Assembly (NCBI GenBank): GCA_012064415.1
Contig: SSNU01000198.1
Location: 1-64,000, forward strand
DNA from: Gyrodactylus bullatarudis
Lineage: Eukaryota; Platyhelminthes; Monogenea; Gyrodactylidea; Gyrodactylidae
Reading direction: 5' to 3'
DNA: 64,000 nucleotides
Part shown: positions 35,901 to 48,059 of the stretch, piece after piece
Layout: each line of letters starts with the position of its first letter
Position numbering within the stretch: the first letter of the stretch is position 1
Translations under genes and position numbers: made by a program
Notes under the pieces: generated by a model
The model's input: the letters and a program-made list of their open reading frames with translations, nothing else
The model's database searches: none
What the model was told of the DNA's origin: nothing

Positions 35901-38900
35901 TTTTGATCAGAGAACATGAATACCTTTTTGGGTTTCTTCAATATATCAATTTGAAATTAACCAATAAACACTCTTTTTAAATATCACACGAATTAAAACA
36001 AATATCCGATAATTTTTCATTGATAAATTGATTCATCTTTCCAAGTTGAAGATATTGATGTTTTATTGATTTTGCATTAATTAAACTTTGAAATTCTTCG
36101 GGTTTTTACTCTTGGCTTCAAATCAATATTTATTCTATTTAACATCTGAACTTGTTTCAATGCTTGTATTTTATTTTAGCTATCCGAGTTTTGAAAATCC
36201 CTATCCAATTGATCTTCACACATCTCCGGTAACAGCTATTCACTATGTCTCTGATTGTCCGAAAGAATTAATTTTGGGTCTTTACTTAACTCAAAAATCA
36301 AATGGATCAAACAGTCAAAATGCCTCTGAATTACAAGCTAAAGGCAAAGATCTCAATTCAATACCAATGACAGACACTATTTCTCAAAATGACGGTTCCG
36401 TATTTAGCACGCGAGACTGGCCAATTAATGGTGGTTCATGGGCTAAAAATGTCAGCCAGGTGACCGATTTATTCTCAGAACTCATAATAACTGGGTTAGC
36501 TCCTTGCAATATTAGCCTTATTCTTAAACTAATTCATATTTTAGTCATGCTGATGGGTCTATTCGAATTTGGAATGCTAATGGAAGTGAGTTGAATCATA
36601 TTTTTTCAAAATTTGAGTTTTAAAAAGTCAAAAAAACCTACTAAAAATAAGAGAATATGTTTCATAGACTATCCAAAAATTTAGTTTCACACATCTTCTC
36701 CTATCATAAATTAAAACTATATAAAAGTCCTATTATAAACGTAATAAGTATTCAGTTTGGTACGTAGAGAGACTAGTCAAAAAGTTTGCGGTCTTGTTCT
36801 TTCTTGGGTTATGTGTGTATAGGCATCGAATATTGTTCTATGCTTTTTATTCTAGAGAAACACAAATCATCTTGTTTTTTCCCCATCAATCAAACTCAAG
36901 TATCTCCAGTAACAATAGACTATTGAACTGTTTCTTACCACACGATAGATCTTCCAAAGTGACTTATCTTTTTAGTATTCATAACTAAAAAGAAATATAT
37001 GACACTCAAGAGATGGCTCTATGGTACTCAAAGAGATAAACAAGTTATCAATTGTAAAATTCGTTTAGCTATCCAGTGTTGGGAAGGAGAAGTCCAACTT
37101 TAATCATATTTTCTTTTCTTGTTATCATAAAAGATAAGAAATACTCTACTGTATTAATAGAATCTTCTTAGTGGAATTTTTATTTGGGATATTTAGAAGA
37201 GATTAGTAAGAATTTATCTAGTGGATGATTAACAAGGTTCGTTGATCTAAAAATCTTGATGAATGAAATCTTTGAATTCCATTTGATATTATAAAGTTGG
37301 GTGATATGAAGTTGAAACATCGATTTTTCCATGTGTGAGATTTTTTGGAATTCAGATTTTACCTTTCGAAGAAAAAAATCGAAATTTTTTCAAATACAAT
37401 CGATTTGGCGCCAAAATCCCTTTAAATGGTAGGCAAAATTATCAGGAAACCTTTAGCAAATTCGAATTCTTACTACCTTCATATCAATTATAATTAGCTT
37501 TAACTTTATTGAACTTAATACTCTATTACTCGTCGAATTGGTCTCTGATCATTTTTTTTATTCGATTTATAGAATAAAGATTTTATGTTTTTTTCATTGT
37601 CACGGGATCTTAATTAAATTTTCTTCTTTTTGAGTGTTTTATCATCAAAGTCTGAAATCATTCAAGTCTGAAAAATAGCTCTACTAAACACTTTCTCTCG
37701 CTTAACGATCATTTTCAGGACAATTTTTTATCAGAAAAAACAGCATTAATAATTGAATCTTTATCCAGGTCTCAAACATTTATCTTATTAAAGGACAAAC
37801 TTTGATGATTTATTACAGCTTGTTGAAATTTAGGATCAGCTTAAGCAAAATCAGATTTCATCTCCAATTATAAAAGTTGAATGGAAGTTCTTGTATTTAG
37901 AAGAAGCTCTAAATGTTATGAAGACGTTGGCATTAAAATTCACGTGCGTATGTTTTTAAGGTTTTCTGGTTACTTTATGAAATTTATCGTCAACAAAATA
38001 TTCGTATTCATTGAATATTCCAATTATATGATTCTTAGCATTAAAACTCTGATGATACTCTATAAAAACACATTTAGGAAATGTAAATTCATGTATATCA
38101 TCTATAAAATATTTTCATTTCAAGTATAATTGTAGTTATCTGATAGCCCTTCAATCTTATAATTTTTATGCAAGAGTCGGTTTAAAAAGTAGTCAAAATA
38201 ACTTATATGTTCATTTTTACCGCTCAAACTAAGTATTACGAAAGAGATTTATAAAAGGGTATAAAATCGCATCGAAAATCATCTTATTTCCCATTAAAGA
38301 AATTGATTATGATATCTTATTAGTCTGAAAAAATGCACTAATGTAAAATTTCTTTAGTGAACCTCGTTTCTGTATCCAAATTTCGTACCTGCAAAATATT
38401 CCGAATTAGCAAGCATGAAATCTGCAAACAAAACAGTAACACAACTAAGAAGCCTACAGATAATCATTCAAACGGAATCATGAATAACCATTTTTCGCCA
38501 AACCTCATCGAAATTGAAGAGGATCCTCTAGCGATTAAATTCATAAAATTTTGTCCAGAGTCTAGAAAGATACTTCTTGGATCTCTAGCTTCGATGGTTC
38601 TGTTAAAATTCAGTCGCGAAGATGCCAATATTGAAACTCCAGTAAGTTTCATAAATTAGAAATTAATCATTGGTTTTAAAAAAGGTAAACAGCATCAACA
38701 AACAATCTCCAAGATTAAGCAAAATTATCGAAATGCAATTTTCAATTTTTTTTTCATGACTCAATTTTAAACTTCAGTCAACTTTTGTATTTCCTATAAG
38801 GTAGTTTATAGTCTGCAATACTCATTGAATATAAAATTAGATTATAATTATTCAATTACGTTGGCATATTCTGAGAGATGGTGCGTTGGAAAACAGAACA

Positions 38901-41900
38901 GTATATCGATTATAATCATCTTTAATCATTTTGTTAATCAAATGAGATAATTTGTATGGTCATCTCTTTATTGCAGTGCTTTTTTCTAAATTATTTTGAT
39001 GAAATATTAATAATGTACTCATATCTTCCTAAAACATTTCATAAAGTGTTTATTCTAAAGATACAGACAGTTGTTACAGTTGTTTCACAAAACTATTTGA
39101 ATCAAAATTATTCACACAAATCTAATTGAAATTCCATGAATATATTTCTACGCTTATTCTCGATGAGTTTGGAATTTATGATTTTTAAAAACTAAATCGA
39201 CTTGGGGGAATCTTATTTTAAATTCTCTTAAGCAATCGATGATCTTCAGTTTTTTTACAAAGGAATTGAAATAAATCATTCGTTTCTCTTTATTTCAGTT
39301 TATCGATGTAAATGCGACTTTTGAAACCTTCTCTGATTTCCCTCCTTTAAATCAATTCCAATCCACTGGAGATGATGATGTGATGATAACCGGTTCAAGT
39401 CAGCCAAATTCTCCTGACTCTAAAATTACAAATACAAAGATTAGCAGCAATACAAAGCGTAGCACTAGCCAGAGTTCTTATCCCTCAAACTCGTCTTATG
39501 AAAATAAAGTAAGCAATTTCTTCTTCTCGAATTGAAACTTTTTCAAAGTGAAATGATGACATTTCGGTGGGCTGAGAATCATATTTGATGGTATATAAAG
39601 CCAAAAATGAATTTTCCCATAATATAACTTAGAATTTCGGTAAATATAAGTATTCTCGTCCGCTGATGAAGGTTTGTAAAGATGATCATAGTTGAAATTA
39701 ATTTTTGTAATAAATTCTTCTGTCATCTAGATCATCAAATGTCTGGGATAAATTAAAAAAAAGGATTCTCTTAAACTTATTCAATTATATACTGATTCCA
39801 GGATCTTCGAGTGTTCCTCCAACTTAAGGCCGGCATTCGTAACTGGAAAAAAGGCTATCAACCAGAACTAGTTTGTCGTCTTGGCGTTCCATCCCTATCA
39901 TTTGAGCTTTCCGGTGGCAGTTCTAATAGTTGTATTCTCCCACCATCACAAATCACAGCTATATCATTCAATTCGGAATTTGGCCTGATGGCATTTGGCA
40001 ATGATTCCGGTTTAGTTGTCATCGACTATGTTCACAATTCTGTTCTCCTACAACTCTCAACAAACGATCTTTATGGTAAGCTATTGTTTAATTTAGTATT
40101 ATCTGAACTTGATCCTGTTCATAGATCATGTGTGATTTCTTTGATTTATTTGAAATTTATGACTGCTAATTTATCAAAAAAAAATTCTTTATTAAAACAA
40201 ATTGCGTACCCAGAAAATATAAAATCAAATGATAAAAATTATTCTTTTTCCTCATAAATATTTCATTGTTTTATGAAGCTTTCCATACTGAGACTAGACA
40301 AATCAATCGATCACAAAAATTATCAATTCTAACTCTGTGAAAAAACTGAATCTTCCGTTGATTTTAATGCAGGAATATCACGAAATATGTTTCCATTTTT
40401 TGATTCTACCTTCTTCTTCAGTTTTACTCGTTCTAATTCAATAGTCCTCTCGTGATAGATGGAGTAAAATTGAATAGTTTCTTTCCAAACCTCTGACAAA
40501 CCTTTGACATGACCCTTAAATAAAGCTAATTGATATGAAGTTGGGAATCTATGATTTTAACAGAAATCTCGATTTTTTCATCAATGATTTGAATTCGTTG
40601 AAGATTTTTTGGAATGCTACTCATGTTGCCCACTTTGACAATTTGAAGAAAAAATTCTTAAAAAATAATAATTATTTTTATGAAATATATGGTCATTTTT
40701 CAAATTCCCATTTGGCGCCAAAATTCCATTTTTTCGAACTTTTTTATTGATTTGAAAGTGGAAGGCTGATCAAGATTAGACAAGAAAATCAATTCAACTG
40801 AATCTGGTCTTATGCATATCTTCCTTATCGTTTGGGAGTTGAATTTCGATTTTTTGATCATTTTCACTACTTGAAAATCAATGAAATTCCGATAATTCAA
40901 AATCTCTCGAAAATGGGGAAACTGTCGATAATTTGACGGTGCTACTCAGCTTTCTTGGCTAATCTTGATCCTGAAAAACCTCTTTTGATTAACCTCGCAT
41001 TTTCAAATCAATAAAAAAGTTCAAAAATGGGATTTTGGCGCCAAATGAATTTGAAAAATGACCTTATTTTTCATTCAGAATTATTTCTTCAAAAAGTAAA
41101 ATTGGGGAAAAATCTTTAACAAAATCTAGATTTCTTTAAAAATCATAGATTCCCAACTTCATATCAACCAACATTATTATAAATAAAGAAAATTGTTCAT
41201 TTTAGGATAGTTTTAATAATGGTATGAACGAATCAATAGCAGCAAAATCTATTAAATTTTCACTTTTTTCAAATTTCAGAAAATATTCGACCGCCAAAAG
41301 AATTATCTCGGGATAATGTGAGTTCCAAAGAAAGCCTTAATCATGTCGTCAACTCCTTGCCTGGTCACAAAACAAATGGTTCTATCCTTAAAGAAAAGAT
41401 ACCCGATGAACATGCAAACCATGGAAGGGAAAAATCTCCGCTTGGTTTAATCGATGAACATGAAGAGCTTAAATCATTCCAACCCGTAAATTCTAGATAC
41501 GAGCCCTACAAAAAGACTTATGAGCCAGGCAAGGCTAATCGAGACTCGTTTAGAAAAATATTTTCCCTCTTTTGTAAGCAATTCATCCGTATTAAAAATC
41601 TACTTTATTTATTTAGAGTGGAATTGATAATCTTTCGGCTGAGCCGTTGTCAATGAATGCGCCTAGTTCACCGTACAACACTGGCTCTTCGAGTAAACCA
41701 ACGTTTGTCTCAAAGAATGCCATGGTTAGAAGTGAACTAAAGCGTGCTAAATCTCAAGGTATTCACTCGATATTGTCTATCTATTTTATTTGTTGTTTCG
41801 TGTTCTTAGATTATTCCAAAAAAGTGATTCAATAAGACTATTAAAATATCAAGATATTTAATTGAATAAAGCCAACAGTTTTTCATAGCTTATTCCTCAA

Positions 41901-44900
41901 TTTCTGCAAGTTATCTTTAGTCAGTGATCATAGCGAAATTATGCTGATAAACTTTGATACTTCCCTTTTGCACAGACCTGATTACGTTAAAAATAGGTCT
42001 ACTTATAAAAATTTTGGTGTTATTCCGGTTATGTCTATTTTCTAAAGAAAAGAATCGCCTGATCGAATGGTCTTTTTAATGCAGGTGAAATTAGAGGCTT
42101 TAGACTGTCACTTCACATAATCGGAACGCAATCAAATGTCAAATCTATATTTAGATATTTACAACTAGGGACTCTCATTGTATTGATTGAAGCAAGTACA
42201 AGTAGTTAAAAGCAATCACTTGATTGATACAGCCTTGTTTCAACAAGTAATTGTGTTGAACAAGTAACTTACAAGTACTTGTAATTTTACGTAATTTTTA
42301 CGTACTACTCAAAAGTGACAAATGATTGATTTCAAATTTATCAAGCATTATTTATTATTTTAAGGAAGTTTATTCCGGTTACAATTAATTCTTATGTTTT
42401 CTGATGAAAGATTCGTTCTAAAACCTGTTATCAGATGCATTCATTTGATGCACTGGTTGAAACTTCGATGCCACAATGCTCACACACTTTACAAGTGTTA
42501 TTTCTTCAAATTACTCCCATATGATGCTTCTTCTTCTAGACATAATGACTTTAGTATCGAAAGTAATATAATAACAATGTTGATTCCTCATTTTTGATGA
42601 CTAATTTCTAAATTAACCAATAAAATTGAGTATTTATGATATTGACCAATCGTGGTCGAGTATTGATAAGTACTTGCAAGCTATTGGACAAGTATAATTA
42701 CTTGGATGTACTCTAGAAACAAGTAGTTGTATTACTTGTATATTGTTTAATTCATTCAATACAATTGGGGTCCCTATTTAAAACCCCATTTAGATATTGA
42801 AAAATAATTTTGGATGTTCATTATATAGATTTGAAATTTTTTTGTTAATTTCAAATGATACTTAATCATTGAGAAATTTGAAAATTTCCTTTTTCTATAT
42901 AGCTGCATTGTCACAAAAGTTCACCCGGAACCTTCCAGGCATCATGAACGTTCATGCCATTTCGATAGGTATTCAAAAGATATAAATTTAGTTCTTGCTA
43001 ATCATCTTTTATAAATCCATACAGTGTGACTTGTTCTTTACTGACTCAACCTCATTAAATTTCTTTGGGATGTCTTTCTCATTTTTATTTCTATAGTTCT
43101 AATTCTATTCTCAAGAACTCAAACTATCTCATATCTATGAATCCATATCTTGTTCTTTAAAAAAATCAGTACTTTGCTCATTCTCACCAAGAAGCTTGAC
43201 CGCAAATAACTGATTTTCATCATCACCGTTTTGCATGTTTCCTTTAATGTTTGAAATTGACCCTAAAAAAGGAATTTTTTCAATATATTCTTATTTTATT
43301 AGATAAATGTGATATTGGCTCGTGTACTCCGGCCAAGGAATCACTTGGCCAAACATCAACTCCACCTTACTCAACAAGTTCTAGCATTAGTTCCTTGGAA
43401 CAATTCGGTACTGATACAATCAAAATATTGGAGTTCTCTGTTCTTCCGATGAAGAAAAGAAGTAAGCATTATAATTATTAAATCCAAAAATTTTGATCAT
43501 TACTCTAAAATAAATTTATTTTCAAATTTTTGCAGACCAAATTGTCAATAGAAACGTTTTCATGGTTGGAACTAAACTAGGATCTGTTCTGATTTTCGAG
43601 CTGAATAATTCAGATTCTAGAAATTATCATCCCGTTAATATAATTCCGTCTGGTAAGTTGAATATTCTTGTTATGTTGAAAATTATTGGTATTGAAAATT
43701 ATTAAAGGTATCTCATTCCGTCGTCTGGGTGATATGATATCACTTGATGTTATCAACCAAACAGGAGACTTATTCATTCCACCATTCTCGAAATGGTCTT
43801 CAGCTTCGCCAACAATTCAAGGAACCCAATCTTCCATAAATCGAGGTACCTATAGTAACAGTAGTGGAGTCAGCAGCGCCACTCAATCGTCTGCAAATCT
43901 TGAGAAAAAGCTTGGCTCGTCGACCACTTCCCTTAAAGGACTTGATTCAGGTAAACAGAGTTATAATTTTCGTTTAATCTACAATTAAAATTTTTAATTT
44001 TCAATTCATTTCAATCACTTTAATCACATACTTCCTCTTTATAGAAATTAACTTCCCTTGTCTAAACTATGTGATCCACAAAAATAAAATTAACATTTTC
44101 TTCCGTTTGGGTCTCTCCGTAGCTCATAAAACTGGGAATTATTTTTATATAGAGTTTTTCGTCCTGATAATTGATGCTCGATTATTAATATTCGAGGATT
44201 GAATCCAATGAATAATTTTAATAGTATCTCTACCATACGATAGAAAAAAATTTTAAAAAATATGTCTAAATATAGATCTTTATGAAGAAATGTTTCATTT
44301 ATAGAGTTGGCAACAAATCAAAATACAGACGTTCGCCTTTTAATCCTCATATCAGATAAGCACATAAAAGTTGTCAGTTTTCCTTCAATAAATGTTATCT
44401 ACAAGGTGAGTTATTTACATCATCCTTCATTTTTTTCTAAATTAAACACAAATAAATAACCATTTTTGATATTTTTATGGAAGAGGAAAGATGCGTTCTC
44501 AAAAGCGCTTGATTTCAAATCAATGTTTTTTCTACTTAAATCATAACTTTTCAAAAATATTTCAAGATTAAACTATCTGAAAAAATGCAATGCGGAATTG
44601 CTAAGACCTGTCAGTTAAAGAATCAAGCCTTTATCAGTACTTACTCTGGAAGTGGCCATCTTTCCGTTTATTCTCTGCCAAGTCTTCGATGTCTGATCGA
44701 TTATGAGATACCTATGCGTGAAAGACCTGTGCTCAATCCATATCAGTCACTTATCTCTTTCGGTTTATCTCATGGCCTTTTTATCTATATGAAAAATTCG
44801 AGTGAGCTTGTCAAGGCATCAGTTTGCAATGAAACAAGGTTCGTTATAATTGGAAAAAAATTTAATCAAGTCTTTGTATGCTCGTTATTAATTTTTATCA

Positions 44901-46117
44901 GTTAAATATTCACGTATACTTTTATGTATACGTCCAAATGACTCATGGAGATATTCATCATTGGTTATTTTATTGAGAGATATACATTTGTATGTATATT
45001 TCGTCAGGTGGTATCAATCTCTAATCCTAGTTTGATTAGATGATATTTACAAAGATTTCAAATATCTATTCAAATCCCCAAACGACAAATTAACAGAACT
45101 TAAAATAAGAGAAAAGTTTTTTATTATGAGAGAGAACCCAATCCTATGTCTTGAGGATTTGAGATTGATAAGATTTGGCGAAATATATATATTTCTAATA
45201 GAAATCAGTATGCCACAACCTGGGATTTGAACCTAGGACCTCTCGCATTGTAGTCCAATGCTCAATCCACGAGTCCAAAGGAGGACGAAACGCGCGTAAA
45301 TGTCTACCATATATCTATACTTAGATTATTTCTAAATGCTTTGTAAGTTTCTTTCGTACCACTCTCGGTGGGATCCATTAGTAAGCTGTAACATTCAGCG
45401 ACATGGGCTAATCCATTACCAAATAAGACGTTCCTGTGGGAAATATTACCTAAGCACCTAGAACGAAATAATTCTAGTAACCTTTGTAAGTAAAGGTGCT
45501 GCACTATTCATTATATATACTTCTCTTCATATATTTATATATTTCTCTCTTGATAAAAGCCGTTTTATAGAATAACCATGATTATTAACTATTTATTGTT
45601 TTCACAGTGGTATCCTTGACTCAATGATGCCAGATCTGATGATTTGTCGTCCTATGCCAGAGCCGATGAAGAAAAACTTTTTCAAATCTTTCTTCACCAC
45701 AAGTGTAATCTCTGCAAATATTGATAAGGATGAATTATGTGAGTTAAAGAGGAAAAGTGCTTACTTCAAATTTTTGAAATTATTGCAAATTTCAGTTGGA
45801 GTTGATGCTTCTAACAAGAATGCAACTGCTGTCGTTCTCAGTCAATCTGGTAAGCCAATTACAAACTTAAATGAAAGAGCAAACGAGGCTACAAGCGAAA
45901 TCGGCCGAGCCAAAATGGCTGCGATTGAGAGGGGAGAGAAACTTGGTCAGGTAACTTTAAAACATGAAAAAAATGAAATTTTGAATTCAAAACTTGTTTT
46001 TTTCTCCAGTTGGACCAACAAACCGAAGAAATGATGAATCAAGCAAAAGCCTTTAGCAAGACAGCTTCTGCATTAGCTGCAAAATACGAGCGTAAAAATA
46101 ATCGTTGGGGTTTTTAA
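29918..46117 (+). CDS. STXBP5: Tomosyn (syntaxin-binding protein 5), 25 exons
   Basis: Exons: 29918-30061, 30120-30217, 30251-30433, 30499-30633, 33109-33256, 34614-34737, 34782-34860, 34946-35139, 35201-35273, 36180-36494, 36545-36585, 38358-38641, 39299-39508, 39802-40075, 41280-41573, 41617-41758, 42903-42968, 43303-43461, 43536-43652, 43708-43950, 44305-44405, 44567-44838, 45608-45738, 45796-45950, 46010-46117, about 1,360 residues. Tomosyn is a cytosolic Lgl-family protein that binds syntaxin/SNAP25 and restrains vesicle fusion. Markers: HGFPSEPCCLAFDP, GTERGNVNFVN, GYVINWNKAIEL, LLIG/LIGYQCGVLTLWDLKS, DYPVVDFITL, FENPYPIDLHTSPVTA, DWPINGGSW, ITGHADGSIRIWN, CPESRKILLG, and the C-terminal R-SNARE with zero-layer Arg in AAIERGEKLGQ. 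Phases agree everywhere except between the exons ending 41573 and starting 41617, where I get a one-base misfit (undetected microexon or assembly indel). The Ser-rich region of exons 15-18 is poorly conserved. Confidence 0.92.
33971..34236 (+). mobile_element. MITE fragment in tomosyn intron, near-identical to 46831-47095
   Basis: Begins aggctagggtaaaaattttt and matches 46831-47095 with only a handful of differences over about 265 bases. The right terminal inverted repeat is missing here, so this is a left-end fragment. It lies in the intron between tomosyn exons 5 and 6. Confidence 0.8.
37300..37490. mobile_element. Short foldback element in tomosyn intron
   Basis: Left end tgatatgaagttg (37302-37314) and right end ccttcatatcaa (37476-37487) are inverted copies. 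The interior contains the tttggcgccaaaat block also found in the larger foldback at 40530-41168, so both belong to one family. Confidence 0.6.
40530..41168. mobile_element. Foldback/MITE with about 230-base arms in tomosyn intron
   Basis: The left arm starts tgatatgaagttgggaatct (40531) and the right arm ends with its complement, agattcccaacttcatatca, at about 41164. Mirrored landmarks continue inward: ggtcatttttcaaattc, catttggcgccaaaat, tttttattgatttga. No coding capacity. It lies between tomosyn exons 14 and 15. The long complementary arms would form a strong hairpin in the unspliced transcript. Confidence 0.8.
42166..42776. mobile_element. hAT-type MITE with 8-base target duplication
   Basis: The ends are tagggactctcattgtattg at 42166 and, inverted, tagggaccccaattgtattg ending at 42776. 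The flanks are tttacaac (42158-42165) and tttaaaac (42777-42784), a 7/8 match. TAGGG-type ends and an 8-base duplication are the hAT hallmark. Subterminal caagta/tacttg motifs are repeated many times near both ends, as hAT transposase-binding repeats often are. It lies between tomosyn exons 16 and 17. Confidence 0.8.
45211..45285 (-). repeat. tRNA-like head of a SINE, antisense in tomosyn intron
   Basis: On the minus strand box A is tggattgagcattgg (45256-45270) and box B ggttcaaatcc (45224-45234). An anticodon-arm hairpin gcatt/aatgc lies between them and an imperfect T-stem around box B. Position 33 is not T and the acceptor stem does not close, so a SINE promoter head fits better than a functional tRNA. 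Confidence 0.5.
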
Positions 46118-46830
46118 AGCTTCCAACCCCGGCTCAAGAGACTTTTAGCCATCAAAACATGATGATGATTCTTATATTATTTTGTCAATCAAAGCCCCCT
46201 TACAACCTTTATTTATTTCAGATATGAATTATGTAAAAATCTTCATACTTGAAATTACAGTCATTCAACAAAAGAAAAAAGATTACCGTATAACGAGATC
46301 TACGAAATTAAGAATTTTATTTTTGGGTGTATATACTATTGACTATCATTTTATTTCTTTAGTGTATTTTAATACGTATTCTAAAAAGACAATAAAAAAC
46401 AACAGAGAGAAAGATATCAGATTCATTCCAAAGATTTTAAAAATAAATCGAAAGATTCCACATTTGAGATATTGAAATAAATTATCCGTCCTGTCAAAAA
46501 AAAAGAAAATTTATCCCTAGAAAATATTGCATAATTTTTGATCTTGAAAAAAATCGCTTCAAGGTAGTCATTTTCAATCTATCTCTCTCTCATTGCACTG
46601 AACAATGTTGAACATGATGAATTGTAACCTCTAAAAAGTGAACATCTATAGATTCTAGAAATGGATCATAATAAAATGCTTTATATATTAATAAGAAATA
46701 AATGTTAAAACTCCAAAATATCAGAGATACCTAAATCAATGATAAAGGAAGCAAAGATTTTATTATTACTTAATAAATAAATAAATGTTTTAAAATGCTT
46801 GATATGTTATTTTTATATGCAGTACATACA
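46118..46830. other. Tomosyn 3' flank, no gene seen
   Basis: AATAAA motifs at 46443 and 46476 are candidate poly-A signals for tomosyn. A 97-codon frame at 46182 lies within this putative 3' UTR and has no recognisable content. Confidence 0.45.
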
Positions 46831-47282
46831 AGGCTAGGATGAAATTTTTTTTTCTCCGAACAACTCACGAGAGGACTTACTTTTCTGATAAATTTTAGTA
46901 CTCAGATCATGTTTTGCATAATTTTAAAGCGTGACAGTCATTCTCCATTATGCCATTGCCCATTTTTCCCACAATATCCCACTGACATGATAAAACAACG
47001 AAATTAACCATGCAGCCCCTTTTGGTGACAAGACTACTATTTTTGAAGATAAAAATTAAGAAACTTATTAAACGGCCAAGATATTCCGGATTTTTATGAT
47101 TGTGTATTGAAAATTCATTGAAAATTGAGCGACGATTTGAAAAATTCTGTATTTTTAAAACTGAATGACATAATGGAGAATAATTTTCGACACATGCTTC
47201 AATACAAAATAATGGTTAGAATTGATAGTTCTATCAGAAAAATTTGTCCTAATATGAGGCAAAAAATTTCACCCTAGCCTAG
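46831..47282. mobile_element. Complete MITE, sister of the fragment at 33971
   Basis: The left end aggctaggatgaaatttttt is mirrored by aaaaaatttcaccctagcct at the right end (to 47280). Weaker inverted similarity extends inward (cattctccattatg against cataatggagaat). About 450 bases, no coding capacity. Confidence 0.8.
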
Positions 47283-47312
47283 TACTTACTATCAATAGAA
47301 ATATTCATTTTT

Positions 47313-47400
47313 TAGGTCGTACTCTTATACCGGCCTGATACTTATCCATAAGAAAATTTGAAATCCTCTGATTGCACCAATAAGAATTTATGAGGAGGAG
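47313..47400 (-). repeat. PLE 3'-end repeat, copy 1
   Basis: Matches 47931-48045 in direct orientation and 60917-61022 inverted. Shared landmarks are ctta(t/c)accgg, tgatattt/cttat, aaatcctctgattg. In the other copies this block directly follows the PLE stop codon, so it is interpreted as the element's 3' untranslated end. Confidence 0.55.
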
Positions 47401-47930
47401 TGGAAACTGGACAGTAGGGATAGATTTTTCAATTCTAATACATGTATGTTCAGTTTTATTTTCACTGGTGGTTAAGAATAAATTTTTGGTTCGAATTTTA
47501 TTAGTTTTTCTCTAAAATGGCAGCGATAGTGTCATAGTCCCATTTTTAGTGAAAAATCTCTCTAATTATATATTATTACTTTAAAGTAGTCATCGAAGAT
47601 TTCGATGCATTCATAGTTGATACATAAGACTTATTTTAAAATTATTAAGAGAAAAATAGTTTAGCTTTTGTCATGAGAGAGATGAATGAAAATTCAATAA
47701 ATCCTTTAATACAAAATCTGACCAAAATTAAACCATTTTATGAATTTCGAAAATGCCCCAGGTTCCTACTATTTCAACATTTAAGCTCAACATTTTCATC
47801 GATTTCGGTATTCTGATATTCTGGTTTATCGATTAACAAAGAATTTTAACTGAATTAGTAGAAATATTTATTTCTTAGCGAATTTTGAAGACGAGTTAAT
47901 AATGAGTGAATAATAAAGATTTTATTTCAC

Positions 47931-48045
47931 AGGTTCTCATCAGACTCTTACACCGGCTTGATATTTATACATACAATAATGAAAAATTTTAAATCCTCTG
48001 ATTGGACAAATGGGAATTGAAAGAATATCACAGGGAGGAGGGGTA
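47931..48045 (-). repeat. PLE 3'-end repeat, copy 2
   Basis: Follows, on the minus strand, the PLE reading frame that stops at 48060-48062, and ends in an AATAAA-containing segment. See copy 1 and the copy at 60917-61022. Confidence 0.6.
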
Positions 48046-48059
48046 AGGTTTCATTGGGC

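Noticed and set aside
36495..36594. Read-through extension of tomosyn exon 10
   Set aside because: A 50-base GT-AG intron (36495-36544) restores the conserved GHADGSIRIW motif, so the open read-through is accidental.
45304..45504. Minus-strand 66-codon frame in a tomosyn intron
   Set aside because: Protein-like in places but begins at an ATG with no family match, splice partner or promoter; may belong to a repeat.
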